Shown in pieces: positions 1 through 8,663 of a stretch of DNA of 39,932 nucleotides; positions within the stretch are counted from its first letter, which is position 1, and the number at the start of each line of letters is the position of its first letter. The stretch is taken from contig CAJTJA010000003.1 of NCBI GenBank assembly GCA_910576845.1, positions 1 through 39,932 of the forward strand, given 5' to 3'. The notes below the pieces were generated by a model. It was not told the DNA's origin, did not search any database, and was given only the letters and a program-made list of their open reading frames with translations. The translations under genes and the position numbers were made by a program. The DNA is from an uncultured Oscillibacter sp. GTDB lineage: Bacteria; Bacillota; Clostridia; Oscillospirales; Oscillospiraceae.

Positions 1-473
1 TCCTCCTTCAGCATCTGCCGCAGCCGCTCCCGGCCACGGGCCAGGCGGGTGCCCACCGTAGCGGCGGGCAGGCCCAGCAGTTTGGCAATTTCTTTGATGG
101 AATATCCCTCGTAATAGTGGAGGTGGATGACGGCCCCGTACATCTCCGGCAGGGCCCGGACAGCGGAGCGGAGCTCCTCCCCGGGGCGCTCCGGGGCTAT
201 GGGTTCCGCAATATCCTCCAGGGGGACATTCCGCAGGTCCGCCCTCCGGCGGATGTCGCTGGCACGTTGAAGGGTGGTGCGGATCAGCCAGGCTTTTTCA
301 TGGTCTGCGTCCCGAAAGACGGGCCGGGCGGTGAGCAGGCGAAGAAAAGCCTCCTGCACGGCGTCCTCCGCGTCGGCGGTGGAGCTCAGGCGGGCGCAGG
401 CCAGATGCAGCAGCATGCCGCTGTAGTCCGAGACAATCCGGCAGATGGTTTCATCGGTACCAAATGGAACCAC
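1..473 (-). CDS. ECF-type RNA polymerase sigma factor (3' end outside the window)
   Basis: About 157 codons are visible and the gene runs off the left edge. Region 2 is seen as a stretch with DAEDAVQEAFLRLL near residues 26-40, and region 4 as YYEGYSIKEIAKLLGLPAAT followed by VGTRLARGRERLR, the usual helix-turn-helix that reads the -35 element. I chose the GTG at 473 because GGGAG lies 8 nt upstream. ECF factors direct RNA polymerase to a small stress or envelope regulon. An anti-sigma gene would be expected beyond the window edge and cannot be seen. The family call is firm; the regulon is unknown. Confidence 0.9.
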   Translation of the reverse strand, partial: MVPFGTDETICRIVSDYSGMLLHLACARLSSTADAEDAVQEAFLRLLTARPVFRDADHEKAWLIRTTLQRASDIRRRADLRNVPLEDIAEPIAPERPGEELRSAVRALPEMYGAVIHLHYYEGYSIKEIAKLLGLPAATVGTRLARGRERLRQMLKE

Positions 474-620
474 GTTCCTCACTCCCTTCACTACAAACAC
501 GATTCATAAACCGGGATTTTTTCAAGCCTCTCCTGAAAAGTTGGAAGGCTGTCATAATCATTATAATTGCTCTTTCTCACAAAGCCTTTGTACAAATTTA
601 CAAAAAACCAGAAAAGGGCT

Positions 621-649
621 ATGACAAATCTGAGGGAGTGTTGTATAAT
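621..649 (+). promoter_or_regulatory. Sigma-A promoter of the glgX-like gene
   Basis: ATGACA (621-626), a 17-bp spacer and a perfect TATAAT (644-649). It lies 48 bp before the GTG start at 697 and points to that gene. The rest of the 223-bp divergent gap holds no other gene that I can support. Confidence 0.8.
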
Positions 650-696
650 AAATCTGCATTTTACAGTCGCCGGACCGGCGAAGGAAGGAGTTTCCG

Positions 697-2838
697 GTGG
701 AAAATAAAGACAAAATTGCTGCCCAAACCGCCGCTTCCGAGGCGCCCGCCCCTGCGGTGGCACTGCCCCGCACCATCCATTTGGTTCCCATGGACTGTTT
801 GAATGGGTTTGATGTGCGCCCGGGCTTTTATGAGATCAATGGCGCCACTGCCATCCCCGGCGGCGTAAATTTCACGGTCCACTCTCATGGGGCCACATCC
901 ATTGAGCTGCTGCTCTTCCACAGGGAGGAAACCGAACCTTACGCCATTCTGCCGTTCCCGGAGCGCTACCGCATCGGAAATGTATACTCCATGATTGTGT
1001 TCAAGCTGAATATTGAGGAATTTGAATACGCCTTCCGGGTGGACGGCCCCCGCCAGCCGGAGAAGGGCCTGATTTTCGATAAGACCCGCTATCTGCTGGA
1101 CCCCTATGCCAGGGCCGTGACAGGGCAGAGCAAATGGGGGGTGAAATCCGCCATGGACCAGCACTATAAGGCCCGCGTGGTTAAGGACGATTTCGACTGG
1201 GGCAACATGCCCCGGCCCCTGATTCCCATGGAGGACCTGGTAATTTATGAGCTCCATGTCCGGGGCTTTACCATCCACGGCTCCTCCGCTGTGGCTTTCC
1301 CTGGGACGTTTGAGGGCCTGCGGGAGAAAATCCCTTACTTAAAGGAACTGGGCGTCAATGCCATAGAGCTGATGCCTATTTTTGAGTTTGACGAGATGCA
1401 GGACGCCCGGCAGGTAGACGGGGTCCAGCTCTATAATTACTGGGGATACAACACCGTCAGCTTCTTCGCTCCAAACACCAGCTATGCCTCTGGATTGGAG
1501 TACAACCGGGAGGGCAATGAGCTCAAGCGCCTCATTCAGGACTGCAACGAAAACGGCATCGAGGTTTATTTGGACGTGGTCTTCAACCATACGGCGGAAG
1601 GCAACGAGGACGGACCCTTCTTCTCTTTCAAAGGTTTCGACAACAATATTTATTACCTGCTCACCCCTGGCGGGCAGTACTATAATTTTAGCGGCTGCGG
1701 CAACACGCTGAACTGCAACCATCCTATCGTTCATCAGATGATTATCGACTGTCTCCGATACTGGGTTACTACCTATCATATCAGTGGTTTCCGCTTTGAT
1801 CTGGCCTCTATTTTGGGCCGGAATGAGGATGGAACCCCCATGCACAAGCCTCCACTCCTTCAAGCCATGGCTTTTGATCCAATCCTGGGGGATGTAAAGC
1901 TCATCGCCGAGGCCTGGGACGCCGGCGGGCTCTATCAGGTAGGCAGCTTCCCCGCCTGGAACCGCTGGGCGGAATGGAACGGCCGCTACAGAGACGACAT
2001 GCGCCGTTACTTGAAGGGGGATGCGGGCTGCGCCCAGGCCGCCGCCCTGCGGATGGTAGGCTCCCGGGATATCTATCAGTCCGGGGACCGGAAGAACGCT
2101 TCCGTAAACTTTATCACCTGCCACGACGGCTTCACTCTCTGGGACCTTTACTCCTACAATGTCAAGCACAACGAAAAAAACGGCTGGGGAGGCACCGACG
2201 GCGCCAACGACAACAATAGCTGGAACTGCGGCATTGAAGGTGAGACCGGCGACTCCGGAATTCTCACCCTTCGTCGAAGAATGGTCCGCAACGCATTTGC
2301 TCTGCTGATGTGCAGCCGGGGCATTCCCATGTTCCTGGCGGGAGATGAGTTCTGCAACACCCAATTCGGCAACAACAACGCATACTGTCAGGACAATCTG
2401 ACCAGCTGGCTGGATTGGCGGATGCTGGAGAAAAACAGAGATATGTTCCGCTTTTTTCAGCTGATGATCGCCCTGCGGAAGCGTTACCGCATTCTCCGGG
2501 CCAACCTTTCCGACGGATATTACGGTTTTCCTGATGTCAGCTTCCACGGTGTCACCCCCTGGCGCAGCCAGTTTGAGGACCATGAGCGCTACGTGGGCGT
2601 TCTCTTTGCCGGACAGGAGGAGGGAGCGGAGCCCCAGATTGTCTACGCGGCCTCCAATGCCTATTGGAAATCCCTGAATGTGGAGCTTCCGGAGCTGCCC
2701 TCCCACCTGTACTGGGAACAAATGGTGGACACCTGGGAAACGGAGCAGTGGCCTGCCCCTGTGCCGGAGGGCCGGTTCTCCATAGGCCCCCGAAGCGTGA
2801 AAGTTTTCACAGCCCAGCCGCGGCAAAACGGAAGATAA
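697..2838 (+). CDS. glgX: Glycogen debranching enzyme / isoamylase-type glycoside hydrolase (GH13)
   Basis: 713 residues. An N-terminal CBM48-like beta domain (about residues 40-140) precedes a GH13 barrel. The four GH13 regions are visible: DVVFNHT near 293-299, GFRFDLA with nucleophile D368, IAEAWD with acid/base E405, and TCHDGFT with H476-D477. It should hydrolyse alpha-1,6 branch points in glycogen or related glucans in the cytoplasm. The start is a GTG at 697 with AAGGAAGGAG 6 nt upstream. The first 25 residues are Ala/Pro-rich and probably disordered; no signal peptide is seen. No other glycogen gene is adjacent, so it appears to be a single-gene unit. Pullulanase is the main alternative, but the cytoplasmic location and domain order favour GlgX/TreX. 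Confidence 0.88.
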   Translation: MENKDKIAAQTAASEAPAPAVALPRTIHLVPMDCLNGFDVRPGFYEINGATAIPGGVNFTVHSHGATSIELLLFHREETEPYAILPFPERYRIGNVYSMIVFKLNIEEFEYAFRVDGPRQPEKGLIFDKTRYLLDPYARAVTGQSKWGVKSAMDQHYKARVVKDDFDWGNMPRPLIPMEDLVIYELHVRGFTIHGSSAVAFPGTFEGLREKIPYLKELGVNAIELMPIFEFDEMQDARQVDGVQLYNYWGYNTVSFFAPNTSYASGLEYNREGNELKRLIQDCNENGIEVYLDVVFNHTAEGNEDGPFFSFKGFDNNIYYLLTPGGQYYNFSGCGNTLNCNHPIVHQMIIDCLRYWVTTYHISGFRFDLASILGRNEDGTPMHKPPLLQAMAFDPILGDVKLIAEAWDAGGLYQVGSFPAWNRWAEWNGRYRDDMRRYLKGDAGCAQAAALRMVGSRDIYQSGDRKNASVNFITCHDGFTLWDLYSYNVKHNEKNGWGGTDGANDNNSWNCGIEGETGDSGILTLRRRMVRNAFALLMCSRGIPMFLAGDEFCNTQFGNNNAYCQDNLTSWLDWRMLEKNRDMFRFFQLMIALRKRYRILRANLSDGYYGFPDVSFHGVTPWRSQFEDHERYVGVLFAGQEEGAEPQIVYAASNAYWKSLNVELPELPSHLYWEQMVDTWETEQWPAPVPEGRFSIGPRSVKVFTAQPRQNGR

Positions 2839-2849
2839 CCATTCCCAAA

Positions 2850-2913
2850 GTCAAGCAGCCGGCAGGGGGGCAACTGACGGTTGCTTGACGGTCCGTCTCC
2901 ATCGTGGTACTTT
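2850..2913 (+). promoter_or_regulatory. Promoter and overlapping operator-like dyad of the XRE/zinc-ribbon gene
   Basis: The promoter reads TTGACG (2885-2890), a 17-bp spacer and TACTTT (2908-2913). A near-perfect inverted repeat (2850-2861 with 2878-2889, 11 of 12 pairs) ends inside the -35 box, and a second short palindrome GACGGTCCGTC covers 2887-2897. Dyads on a -35 box suggest repression, plausibly autoregulation. The larger dyad could instead be a weak hairpin at the end of glgX, but no T-tract follows. Confidence 0.55.
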
Positions 2914-2933
2914 GAAATAAAGGAGGCGGACTT

Positions 2934-3377
2934 ATGGAATTTAAAGATGTGTTCACAGACCTGCGGAAAAAAGCGGGCCTTTCTCAAAATGAGGCGGCGG
3001 AGAAACTTTTCGTCACCCGGCAGGCGGTCTCCCGCTGGGAACGGGGCGAGACGGTGCCGGAGGTGGAAACGCTGCAAACCCTGTCCAAGCTTTTCGGCGT
3101 ATCCATCAACACCTTGCTGGGCGAGCCCCGGACCTTAGTCTGTCAGAGCTGTGGCATGCCGCTGAACGATGAAATTCTGGCCCGTGATCAGGACGGCAGT
3201 TTTAATGAGGGCTACTGCAAGTGGTGCTGGGGAAACGGGGATTTTTACGCCCACTGCACCATGGAGGAGATGATTGAGATATGCCTCCCCCATATGCCGG
3301 GGGACAAAGAGACGGCTAAAGCCTATTTGAGCGATCTGCTGCCCACCCTGGACCGCTGGAAAAAGAAAGATGCGTAA
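2934..3377 (+). CDS. XRE-family regulator fused to a zinc-ribbon domain
   Basis: 147 residues. Residues 1-64 form an XRE helix-turn-helix (LSQNEAAEKLFVTRQAVSRW). Residues 67-145 match the putative zinc-ribbon family Zn_ribbon_2, with probable metal ligands C70/C73 and C95/C98 and a conserved tail (CTMEEMIEICLPHM). AAAGGAGG upstream of ATG 2934 fixes the start. It is transcribed alone, between its own promoter and a strong terminator. The fold suggests a DNA-binding protein whose activity depends on a metal or redox state, but no target is known. The palindrome on its own -35 box hints at autorepression. Confidence 0.85.
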   Translation: MEFKDVFTDLRKKAGLSQNEAAEKLFVTRQAVSRWERGETVPEVETLQTLSKLFGVSINTLLGEPRTLVCQSCGMPLNDEILARDQDGSFNEGYCKWCWGNGDFYAHCTMEEMIEICLPHMPGDKETAKAYLSDLLPTLDRWKKKDA

Positions 3378-3409
3378 GCAGAGCGCCCTAAAAGGGCGCT
3401 CTGCTTTTT
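3378..3409 (+). terminator. Rho-independent terminator of the XRE/zinc-ribbon gene
   Basis: A perfect 11-bp stem (3378-3388 with 3394-3404), a 5-nt loop and TTTTT at 3405-3409, beginning directly after the stop codon. Confidence 0.95.
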
Positions 3410-3634
3410 GCGGGTAATTTCCAAACCTGTTCCAGCCTGGCGCTGTCCACAATTTGGAAGAAATTCCTCCACTATAATCAAAACCGTGGATGGATTCTAA
3501 AAAATAGCTATTACCGTTTTTTGTAAAAACCTGTTATAATTTTAAACAAGAGAGAAGGAGACTCTCAGCGGAAAACTATGCAATCAGACGAAAGAAGGCG
3601 CATTCACAAAGCGGTAAAGAAAAGGAGAAACAAC

Positions 3635-5065
3635 ATGGAACACAACCTGAACAAGAAGAGCAGCGCCCTTGCATTAGTTCCCTTTCTGATTTTTGTCGTA
3701 ATTTACCTTGGCGCCGGCTTGGTTTTCCAGGCCCGGGGCGTCGAAATGGCTTTCTATCAGTTCCCCTCCGTCACCGCCATGTTCATCGCCCTTTTGGTGG
3801 CTTTTGCCATTACAAAAGGCACGCTTGACGAGCGGTTTGCCATCTTTGCCAGAGGTGCGGCCAACATTGACGTGCTGACCATGCTGATGATCTACCTGCT
3901 GGCCGGCGCTTTCTCCGGCGTTGCCGCCGCCATGGGCGGCCGGGACGCTACCGTCAACCTTGGTCTTTCCTTGATTCCTGTACAGTTCCTTGCCGCCGGT
4001 GTGTTCATTATCTCCGCTTTTATGGGCACAGCCACCGGCACCTCCATGGGCACCATTGGCGCCATCGTTCCCATCGCGGTGGGCGTGGCCGACAAGGGCG
4101 GCTTGTCTATTCCCCTGATGGTGGGCGCCTGTGTGGGCGGCGCTATGTTCGGCGACAACCTGTCCATGATCTCCGATACCACCATTGCCGCCACCCGTTC
4201 CCAGGGCTGCGAAATGCGGGATAAGTTCCGGGTGAACTTCTTCATCGCCCTGCCTGCCGCACTGGTTACCCTGGTGGTCCTGCTGATTGTGGGCCGTCCC
4301 GAAACCGTCACCAGTATGGGTGATCTTCAGTATAGCATCATCAAAGTCGTGCCTTATCTGCTGGTGCTGATTCTGGCTCTGGTCGGCATGAACGTATTCC
4401 TGGTACTGACGATCGGCATTTTCGTCGCCGGCATCATTGGCATTGCCACCAGCTCTATGGACATCTCCGGCTTTGCCCAGGCTATCTGGGGCGGTTTCAC
4501 CGGCATGAACGAAGTGTTCTTCCTCACTCTGTTCTGCGGCGGCATGGGCGAGATGGTCACTCACAACGGCGGCATCAATTGGCTGATCAGCAGCCTCCGC
4601 GGCATGATGAAAGGCAACAAGTCCGCCCAGGTGGGCATTGCCGCCCTGGTATCCCTGGCCGACTGCGCCACCGCTAACAATACCGTGGCCATCGTTCTCA
4701 GCGGCAGCATGGCCAAGGAAATCAGCCACGAGTACAAGGTGGATCCCCGCCGGACCGCTTCTTTGCTGGACGTGTTCTCCTGTGTGTTCCAGGGCATCAT
4801 CCCCTATGGCGCGCAGCTGCTGTCCGCCGCGGCCCTGACCACGGCCTACGGTGTGGTCATCAATCCCACGGACATTATTCCAAATTTGTGGTACTGCTGG
4901 GTATTGGCGATTGTGGGCATTGCGTCCGTCTTCATTCCCTTTGCCGACGGTATCTGCAAAAAGGACCCCTGGAACTGGGAGTATGATGTGGCCGAATCCG
5001 GTGTAACCGCTAAAAAAGCCCTTCTGGATGCCGAGAAGGCCATGGAAAAAGAGCACACTGTCTGA
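3635..5065 (+). CDS. NhaC-family Na+/H+ antiporter-like transporter
   Basis: 476 residues with about a dozen hydrophobic segments and the family signature GDNLSMISDTTIAATRSQG in the middle (Na_H_antiporter family). I chose ATG 3635 over the upstream in-frame ATG at 3578 because AAAGGAG sits 7 nt before it and the extra 19 residues are a basic stretch unlike the family. TATAAT at 3535-3540 is the likely -10, with a poor -35. Members exchange Na+ for H+, or for organic substrates such as malate/lactate (MleN) or methionine (MetT). Because methionine gamma-lyase is nearby, an amino acid substrate is conceivable, but the sequence alone does not show it. Confidence 0.85.
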   Translation: MEHNLNKKSSALALVPFLIFVVIYLGAGLVFQARGVEMAFYQFPSVTAMFIALLVAFAITKGTLDERFAIFARGAANIDVLTMLMIYLLAGAFSGVAAAMGGRDATVNLGLSLIPVQFLAAGVFIISAFMGTATGTSMGTIGAIVPIAVGVADKGGLSIPLMVGACVGGAMFGDNLSMISDTTIAATRSQGCEMRDKFRVNFFIALPAALVTLVVLLIVGRPETVTSMGDLQYSIIKVVPYLLVLILALVGMNVFLVLTIGIFVAGIIGIATSSMDISGFAQAIWGGFTGMNEVFFLTLFCGGMGEMVTHNGGINWLISSLRGMMKGNKSAQVGIAALVSLADCATANNTVAIVLSGSMAKEISHEYKVDPRRTASLLDVFSCVFQGIIPYGAQLLSAAALTTAYGVVINPTDIIPNLWYCWVLAIVGIASVFIPFADGICKKDPWNWEYDVAESGVTAKKALLDAEKAMEKEHTV

Positions 5066-5075
5066 AAAAATTAGA

Positions 5076-5103
5076 GAAGCGCGTCGGTTTTCCGGCGCGC
5101 TTC
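5076..5103. terminator. Bidirectional terminator between the transporter and the LysR gene
   Basis: An 8-bp GC-rich stem (5076-5083 with 5096-5103) extended by three inner pairs. On the minus strand it is followed by TCTAATTTTTT; on the plus strand by the weaker TTCC. It lies between two convergent genes. Confidence 0.75.
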
Positions 5104-5144
5104 TTCCAAAACGCCTTTTTCCCGCCCGGCAGTCCTGCCTTTTC

Positions 5145-6110
5145 TCAAAGGGCCTCCTCCTTCAAGGACTGCCGGGCTTCCTCTGTAAATTGGATAGATT
5201 CCAGAACATTCTTTTTCAGCAGCGCCAGGAAATGTTCTGCCTGCGCGGAAAGCTTCCCCCCTTTCAGGGCGATCCAGCCGATGCGGATACCGCTTTTTTC
5301 CGCCAGGGGCAGGGTAATAATCTTCCGATAGCCGCTGCTTTTTGTAATGAGGCCGCTGCCGGTAGTAAAACCGTCTGTGTAGGAGAGCACCCGCAGCATA
5401 GCGCTGCGGCTGTTTACCCGAATCTGCCGGGCAGGTTTTTTCAGAGACATCATCCGGTATTCCTCGGAAAAGTCTACCGCCACGCCCTGCTCCCGCTCGA
5501 AAGATACATAGGGATATCCCGCCAGGTCTCCCTCCATCACCTCCGGCTGCTCCGCCAGCGGGTGGCCCCTGCGGATATAAACGCAGGGAGCTACCACTGC
5601 AATCTCATGAAAAACCAGGGCCCTGGAGTCCAAAAAGCGAAAAATCATTTTCTCCGTCAGCCCTGTCAGGCAGATTACCCCGATATCCGCCCGGTGGTCA
5701 TACACATCGTCGATTACAGCGTCCATATCCACCTCGCGGATGGAAAATTGGTAGCGGTTGGCCTCCGGTGCTTGAAGGAGTTCCAAAAACGCGTCTTCCG
5801 TAAAAGGATAACGCTGAGAGGAGATGGAAAGGCGGGTGGCCGGTGCGGCATTCCTCGCCTCGCCGTAACGGGTCTCGATCCACTGCTTCTGCTCTAAAAG
5901 AGATGCCGCATAGCTCAGGAATTCCTGTCCATCCGGCGTGAATTCCACGCCCCGGTTGCTGCGGACAAAAAATTGAATGCCAAGCTCCTCTTCAAGTTCC
6001 CGGATAGCGGTGGAGATGCCGGACTGAGAGAGGAACAGCTTGCCCGCCGCCTTGTTAATAGAGCCGCATTTGGATATTTCCACAACATAAGTGAGCTGCT
6101 GAAATGTCAT
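5145..6110 (-). CDS. LysR-family transcriptional regulator
   Basis: 321 residues. The N-terminal winged helix-turn-helix is clear (residues about 1-60, with INKAAGKLFLSQSGISTAIR), followed by a substrate-binding effector domain to the end. ATG 6110 has GGAGG 5 nt upstream. A perfect consensus promoter lies at 6249-6221. The gene is convergent with the antiporter and divergent from methionine gamma-lyase, and LysR regulators usually control the divergent gene. The dyad over the gamma-lyase promoter is a candidate binding site. The effector is unknown; a sulfur amino acid metabolite would fit the context. Confidence 0.92.
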   Translation of the reverse strand: MTFQQLTYVVEISKCGSINKAAGKLFLSQSGISTAIRELEEELGIQFFVRSNRGVEFTPDGQEFLSYAASLLEQKQWIETRYGEARNAAPATRLSISSQRYPFTEDAFLELLQAPEANRYQFSIREVDMDAVIDDVYDHRADIGVICLTGLTEKMIFRFLDSRALVFHEIAVVAPCVYIRRGHPLAEQPEVMEGDLAGYPYVSFEREQGVAVDFSEEYRMMSLKKPARQIRVNSRSAMLRVLSYTDGFTTGSGLITKSSGYRKIITLPLAEKSGIRIGWIALKGGKLSAQAEHFLALLKKNVLESIQFTEEARQSLKEEAL

Positions 6111-6220
6111 GACGCCTCCAATCTTTCTGCTCCGTCCGTTTCCGGACAGAGGAATCCGCCGCTGTTTCCGGCGGGCGGAGCGCCGGTTTTATGAGCGCCG
6201 CATCATAAAAATCAAACTGT

Positions 6221-6249
6221 ATTATAAAGCACGCTTTTGGAAATGTCAA
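6221..6249 (-). promoter_or_regulatory. Consensus sigma-A promoter of the LysR gene
   Basis: On the minus strand TTGACA (6249-6244), a 17-bp spacer and TATAAT (6226-6221), a full match to consensus. The leader before ATG 6110 is about 100 nt. Confidence 0.85.
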
Positions 6250-6333
6250 ATGGCTATCACTTAAATCGCTAGCAAATTCCCGGAAACTCATACTAACACC
6301 CGGGCCGGAAAAATGATATGATAATTATTGGAA

Positions 6334-6400
6334 GTTGACAAAAAACCAAGGTGCCGCTCTTTGGTTCCTGGTCAACATTACCGTAATTCCGCTGTATAAT
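6334..6400 (+). promoter_or_regulatory. Methionine gamma-lyase promoter with a 43-bp interrupted dyad
   Basis: TATAAT (6395-6400) is preceded at 17 bp by TCAACA (6372-6377). The -35 overlaps the right arm of a dyad: GTTGAC (6334-6339) with GTCAAC (6371-6376), and AACCAA (6344-6349) with TTGGTT (6361-6366), symmetric about an 11-bp centre. It is probably a regulator binding site, most simply for the divergent LysR protein. Confidence 0.6.
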
Positions 6401-6525
6401 CCGATTCTCCACACACTCTCACATGATTGCTGAATACCGGCGAAAAAAGGCGCTCAATAACAAAAAAACTGAACCCCTGAAGTCTGGTATTCAGCGGCGC
6501 AAAAAGAAAGGAAGGTACATTCATT

Positions 6526-7719
6526 ATGGACTGCAAGAACAAGGGCTTTGCCACCCGCCAGATTCATGTTGGAAAGGTTGCCAACGCCGCTGGCTCCCTG
6601 TGCGCCCCTATTTACCAGACTTCCACCTTTGAGTTTGAGTCTGTGGAGCAGGGCGGCGCCCGTTTTGCCGGCAAGGAAGAGGGCTATATTTACAGCCGTT
6701 TGGGCAATCCCACTACCAACCTGGTGGAAGCCAAAATGGCCGATCTGGAGGGCGGCGAGGATGCTTTGGTGGCTGCCTCCGGTATGGGCGCCATCTCCAC
6801 TGCTCTTTGGAGCTCCGTGGTTGCCGGCGATGAGATTGTGGCGGACGAGACCCTCTACGGCTGCACGTACTCCCTGCTGGAGCATGGCATGAGCCAGTTC
6901 GGTGTCAAGGTTACCCTCACCGACCTGAGCAACATTGAGAACCTGAAAAAGGCCATGACCGACAAGACCAAGGTGGTCTACTTCGAGACTCCCTGCAATC
7001 CCACCCTGAAGATTCTGGATATTGCCCTCATCGCTAAGACTGCCCATGACTTTAAGTCCGGCATCCGGGTGATTGTGGACAACACCTTCTGCACGCCCTA
7101 TCTTCAGCAGCCCCTGGCCTTGGGCGCCAATGTGGTCGTCCACAGCGCCACTAAGTACCTCAACGGTCATGGAGACGTTATTGCGGGCGTCATTGTCGGC
7201 GACAAGGAATTTGTGGGCAAGTGCCGCATGTTCGGCCTGAAGGATCTGACCGGCGCGGTTATGAGTCCGTTTGACGCGTTTCTGATGGCCCGCGGCATGA
7301 AGACATTGGATATCCGCATGGAGCGCCACTGCGCCAATGCTAAGAAGGTTGCGGAATTCTTTGTTTCTCATCCTGCCGTTTCCAAGGTTTATTATCCCGG
7401 TCTTGAGAGCTTTGAGGGCCACGAAATCGCTGCAAAGCAGATGAAGCTGCCCGGCGGCATGATCTCCCTGGAGCTGAAAGCTGATAAGGCCGCCACTGCC
7501 GCTGCTCTGAACAAATTGGAGCTGTGCACTGTGGCCGTCTCCTTGGGCGACGCCGAGACATTGGTCGAGCATCCCGCCACCATGACCCACTCTACCTATT
7601 CCGCGGAAGAGCTCAAAGCCGCCGGTATCTCCGAAGGCCTGGTCCGTGTCAGTGTGGGCTTGGAGGACCCTGAGGACATCATTGCCGATTTCAAGGCTGT
7701 GCTGGATCCCCTGGTATAA
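6526..7719 (+). CDS. megL: Methionine gamma-lyase (PLP-dependent)
   Basis: 397 residues of the Cys/Met-metabolism PLP enzyme family, full length. The PLP lysine is K210 in SATKYLNGHGD; D185 contacts the cofactor and YSRLGNPT (56-63) is the usual phosphate-binding stretch. The motif ETLYGCTY has Tyr111 and Cys113. That cysteine is the residue typical of methionine gamma-lyases (C116 in the Pseudomonas enzyme), where related cystathionine lyases usually differ. The reaction converts L-methionine to methanethiol, ammonia and 2-oxobutanoate. AAAGGAAGG precedes ATG 6526. A RidA gene follows, which fits because the lyase releases a reactive enamine. Cystathionine gamma-lyase or O-acetylhomoserine sulfhydrylase are less likely alternatives. 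Confidence 0.85.
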   Translation: MDCKNKGFATRQIHVGKVANAAGSLCAPIYQTSTFEFESVEQGGARFAGKEEGYIYSRLGNPTTNLVEAKMADLEGGEDALVAASGMGAISTALWSSVVAGDEIVADETLYGCTYSLLEHGMSQFGVKVTLTDLSNIENLKKAMTDKTKVVYFETPCNPTLKILDIALIAKTAHDFKSGIRVIVDNTFCTPYLQQPLALGANVVVHSATKYLNGHGDVIAGVIVGDKEFVGKCRMFGLKDLTGAVMSPFDAFLMARGMKTLDIRMERHCANAKKVAEFFVSHPAVSKVYYPGLESFEGHEIAAKQMKLPGGMISLELKADKAATAAALNKLELCTVAVSLGDAETLVEHPATMTHSTYSAEELKAAGISEGLVRVSVGLEDPEDIIADFKAVLDPLV

Positions 7720-7746
7720 TCTGCTGCAATTACATACTGTTTCGGG

Positions 7747-7768
7747 GCGGGCGGCATTTGCCGCCCGC
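7747..7768 (+). terminator. GC-rich hairpin behind methionine gamma-lyase, weak terminator
   Basis: A 10-bp inverted repeat (7747-7756 with 7759-7768) lies 28 nt after the stop codon. No T-tract follows, so it may be a weak terminator or an RNA-stabilising 3' hairpin. Confidence 0.45.
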
Positions 7769-7825
7769 TGTCCAACCCACCAAAACTAGAGGCGCATTTT
7801 CTATAAAATGGATTTAAATAAAGAT

Positions 7826-7896
7826 TTGCTTCCGGCACTCATATCTGTTATACTGAAAACAATGGTTCCAAGGCCAGATGTACATGGCTTGGAGCC
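7826..7896 (+). promoter_or_regulatory. ridA promoter and 5'-terminal leader hairpin
   Basis: TTGCTT (7826-7831), a 17-bp spacer and TATACT (7849-7854) place the RNA start near 7861. Directly after it is a hairpin (7864-7876 with 7885-7896, 12 pairs, one bulge, 8-nt loop). The untranslated leader is about 113 nt. A stem at the very 5' end could protect the RNA from decay or be a control element; I see no known riboswitch. Confidence 0.6.
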
Positions 7897-7973
7897 TTTC
7901 TGAGCGATGGTTCGTCTTTACACGCCACGCTGAAGCTAATTTAAGTTAGAGAAGAAAGGAATGTGATCCAGTA

Positions 7974-8351
7974 ATGATCGAAGTAACAAGCACCTCCGCT
8001 GCCCCCGCCGCTATCGGTCCCTATTCTCAGGCCATGAAAGCCAATGGCTTCCTGTTTGCCTCCGGCCAGGTTCCCCTGTCCCCGGAGACCGGCGCGGTGG
8101 TAGGGACTACCATTGAGGAGCAGGCGGAACAGTCCTGCAAGAACATTCAGGCCATTCTGGCTGCCAACGGGCTGGGCTTTGAGGACGTGATCAAGACCAC
8201 GTGCTTCCTGGCCGACATGGGAGACTTTGCCGCTTTTAACGGCGTGTATGGCAAATACTTCACCGGCAAGCCCGCCCGCTCCTGCGTGGCGGTGAAAGAA
8301 CTGCCCAAGCAGGTCCTGTGCGAAATTGAGGTCATTGCCGTTAAAGCATAA
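7974..8351 (+). CDS. ridA: RidA-family reactive enamine/imine deaminase
   Basis: 125 residues, the normal length for the YjgF/YER057c/UK114 fold. The catalytic arginine is R102 in GKPARSCVAV, and the family end CEIEVIAV is present. It hydrolyses 2-aminoacrylate and 2-aminocrotonate made by PLP lyases and so protects other PLP enzymes. The neighbour methionine gamma-lyase produces just such an intermediate, and PFOR next door can use the pyruvate or 2-oxobutanoate formed. It has its own promoter and terminator. The best ribosome site, AAGGA, is about 14 nt from the ATG, which is longer than usual. Confidence 0.93.
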   Translation: MIEVTSTSAAPAAIGPYSQAMKANGFLFASGQVPLSPETGAVVGTTIEEQAEQSCKNIQAILAANGLGFEDVIKTTCFLADMGDFAAFNGVYGKYFTGKPARSCVAVKELPKQVLCEIEVIAVKA

Positions 8352-8430
8352 ACGCTTTGAGGAAGAGGAGAATACACATACGTGCTCCACTTTCGCACGG
8401 ACAGAGGACTTTGCGTATTCTGCTCTCTTT

Positions 8431-8450
8431 GCGGCATACTGGCCGCTTTT
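8431..8450 (+). terminator. Terminator of ridA
   Basis: GCGGC / GCCGC stem followed by TTTT. Just upstream another structure can form (GAATAC at 8370-8375 with GTATTC at 8415-8420, with an inner CGTGC/GCACG stem), so the 3' untranslated region is highly structured. Confidence 0.7.
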
Positions 8451-8663
8451 GCTCAGTTTCTTCACTTGGGATGAACGACGGTTGATTTTGTATTTGATTT
8501 TGTGGCCAGGCTTATTTCGGCTGACTGCGTCATCCCGCTTACCTGCGCAAAGATAGCCGCTGTCACCATAAACGACATAAAGATGTTGACAAGCGTCTCC
8601 AAAAGGGCGGAAAGCCGCCATTTTGAACACTGTGAAGCAAAAAAATACGGAGGAATTAAGTTT
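8451..8663. other. Gap upstream of nifJ with no supported gene
   Basis: Apart from the nifJ ribosome site (GGAGGAATT, 8649-8657) I find nothing firm. TTGACA occurs at 8586-8591, but no acceptable -10 is found 16-18 bp later. A 74-codon minus-strand reading frame with a hydrophobic stretch crosses this gap and the nifJ start; I do not recognise it and do not call it. Confidence 0.4.

Noticed and set aside
3635..5065. Calling the NhaC-like protein a methionine transporter
   Set aside because: Context is suggestive, but nothing in the sequence separates MetT-like from proton/sodium antiporter members, and no SAM riboswitch is upstream.
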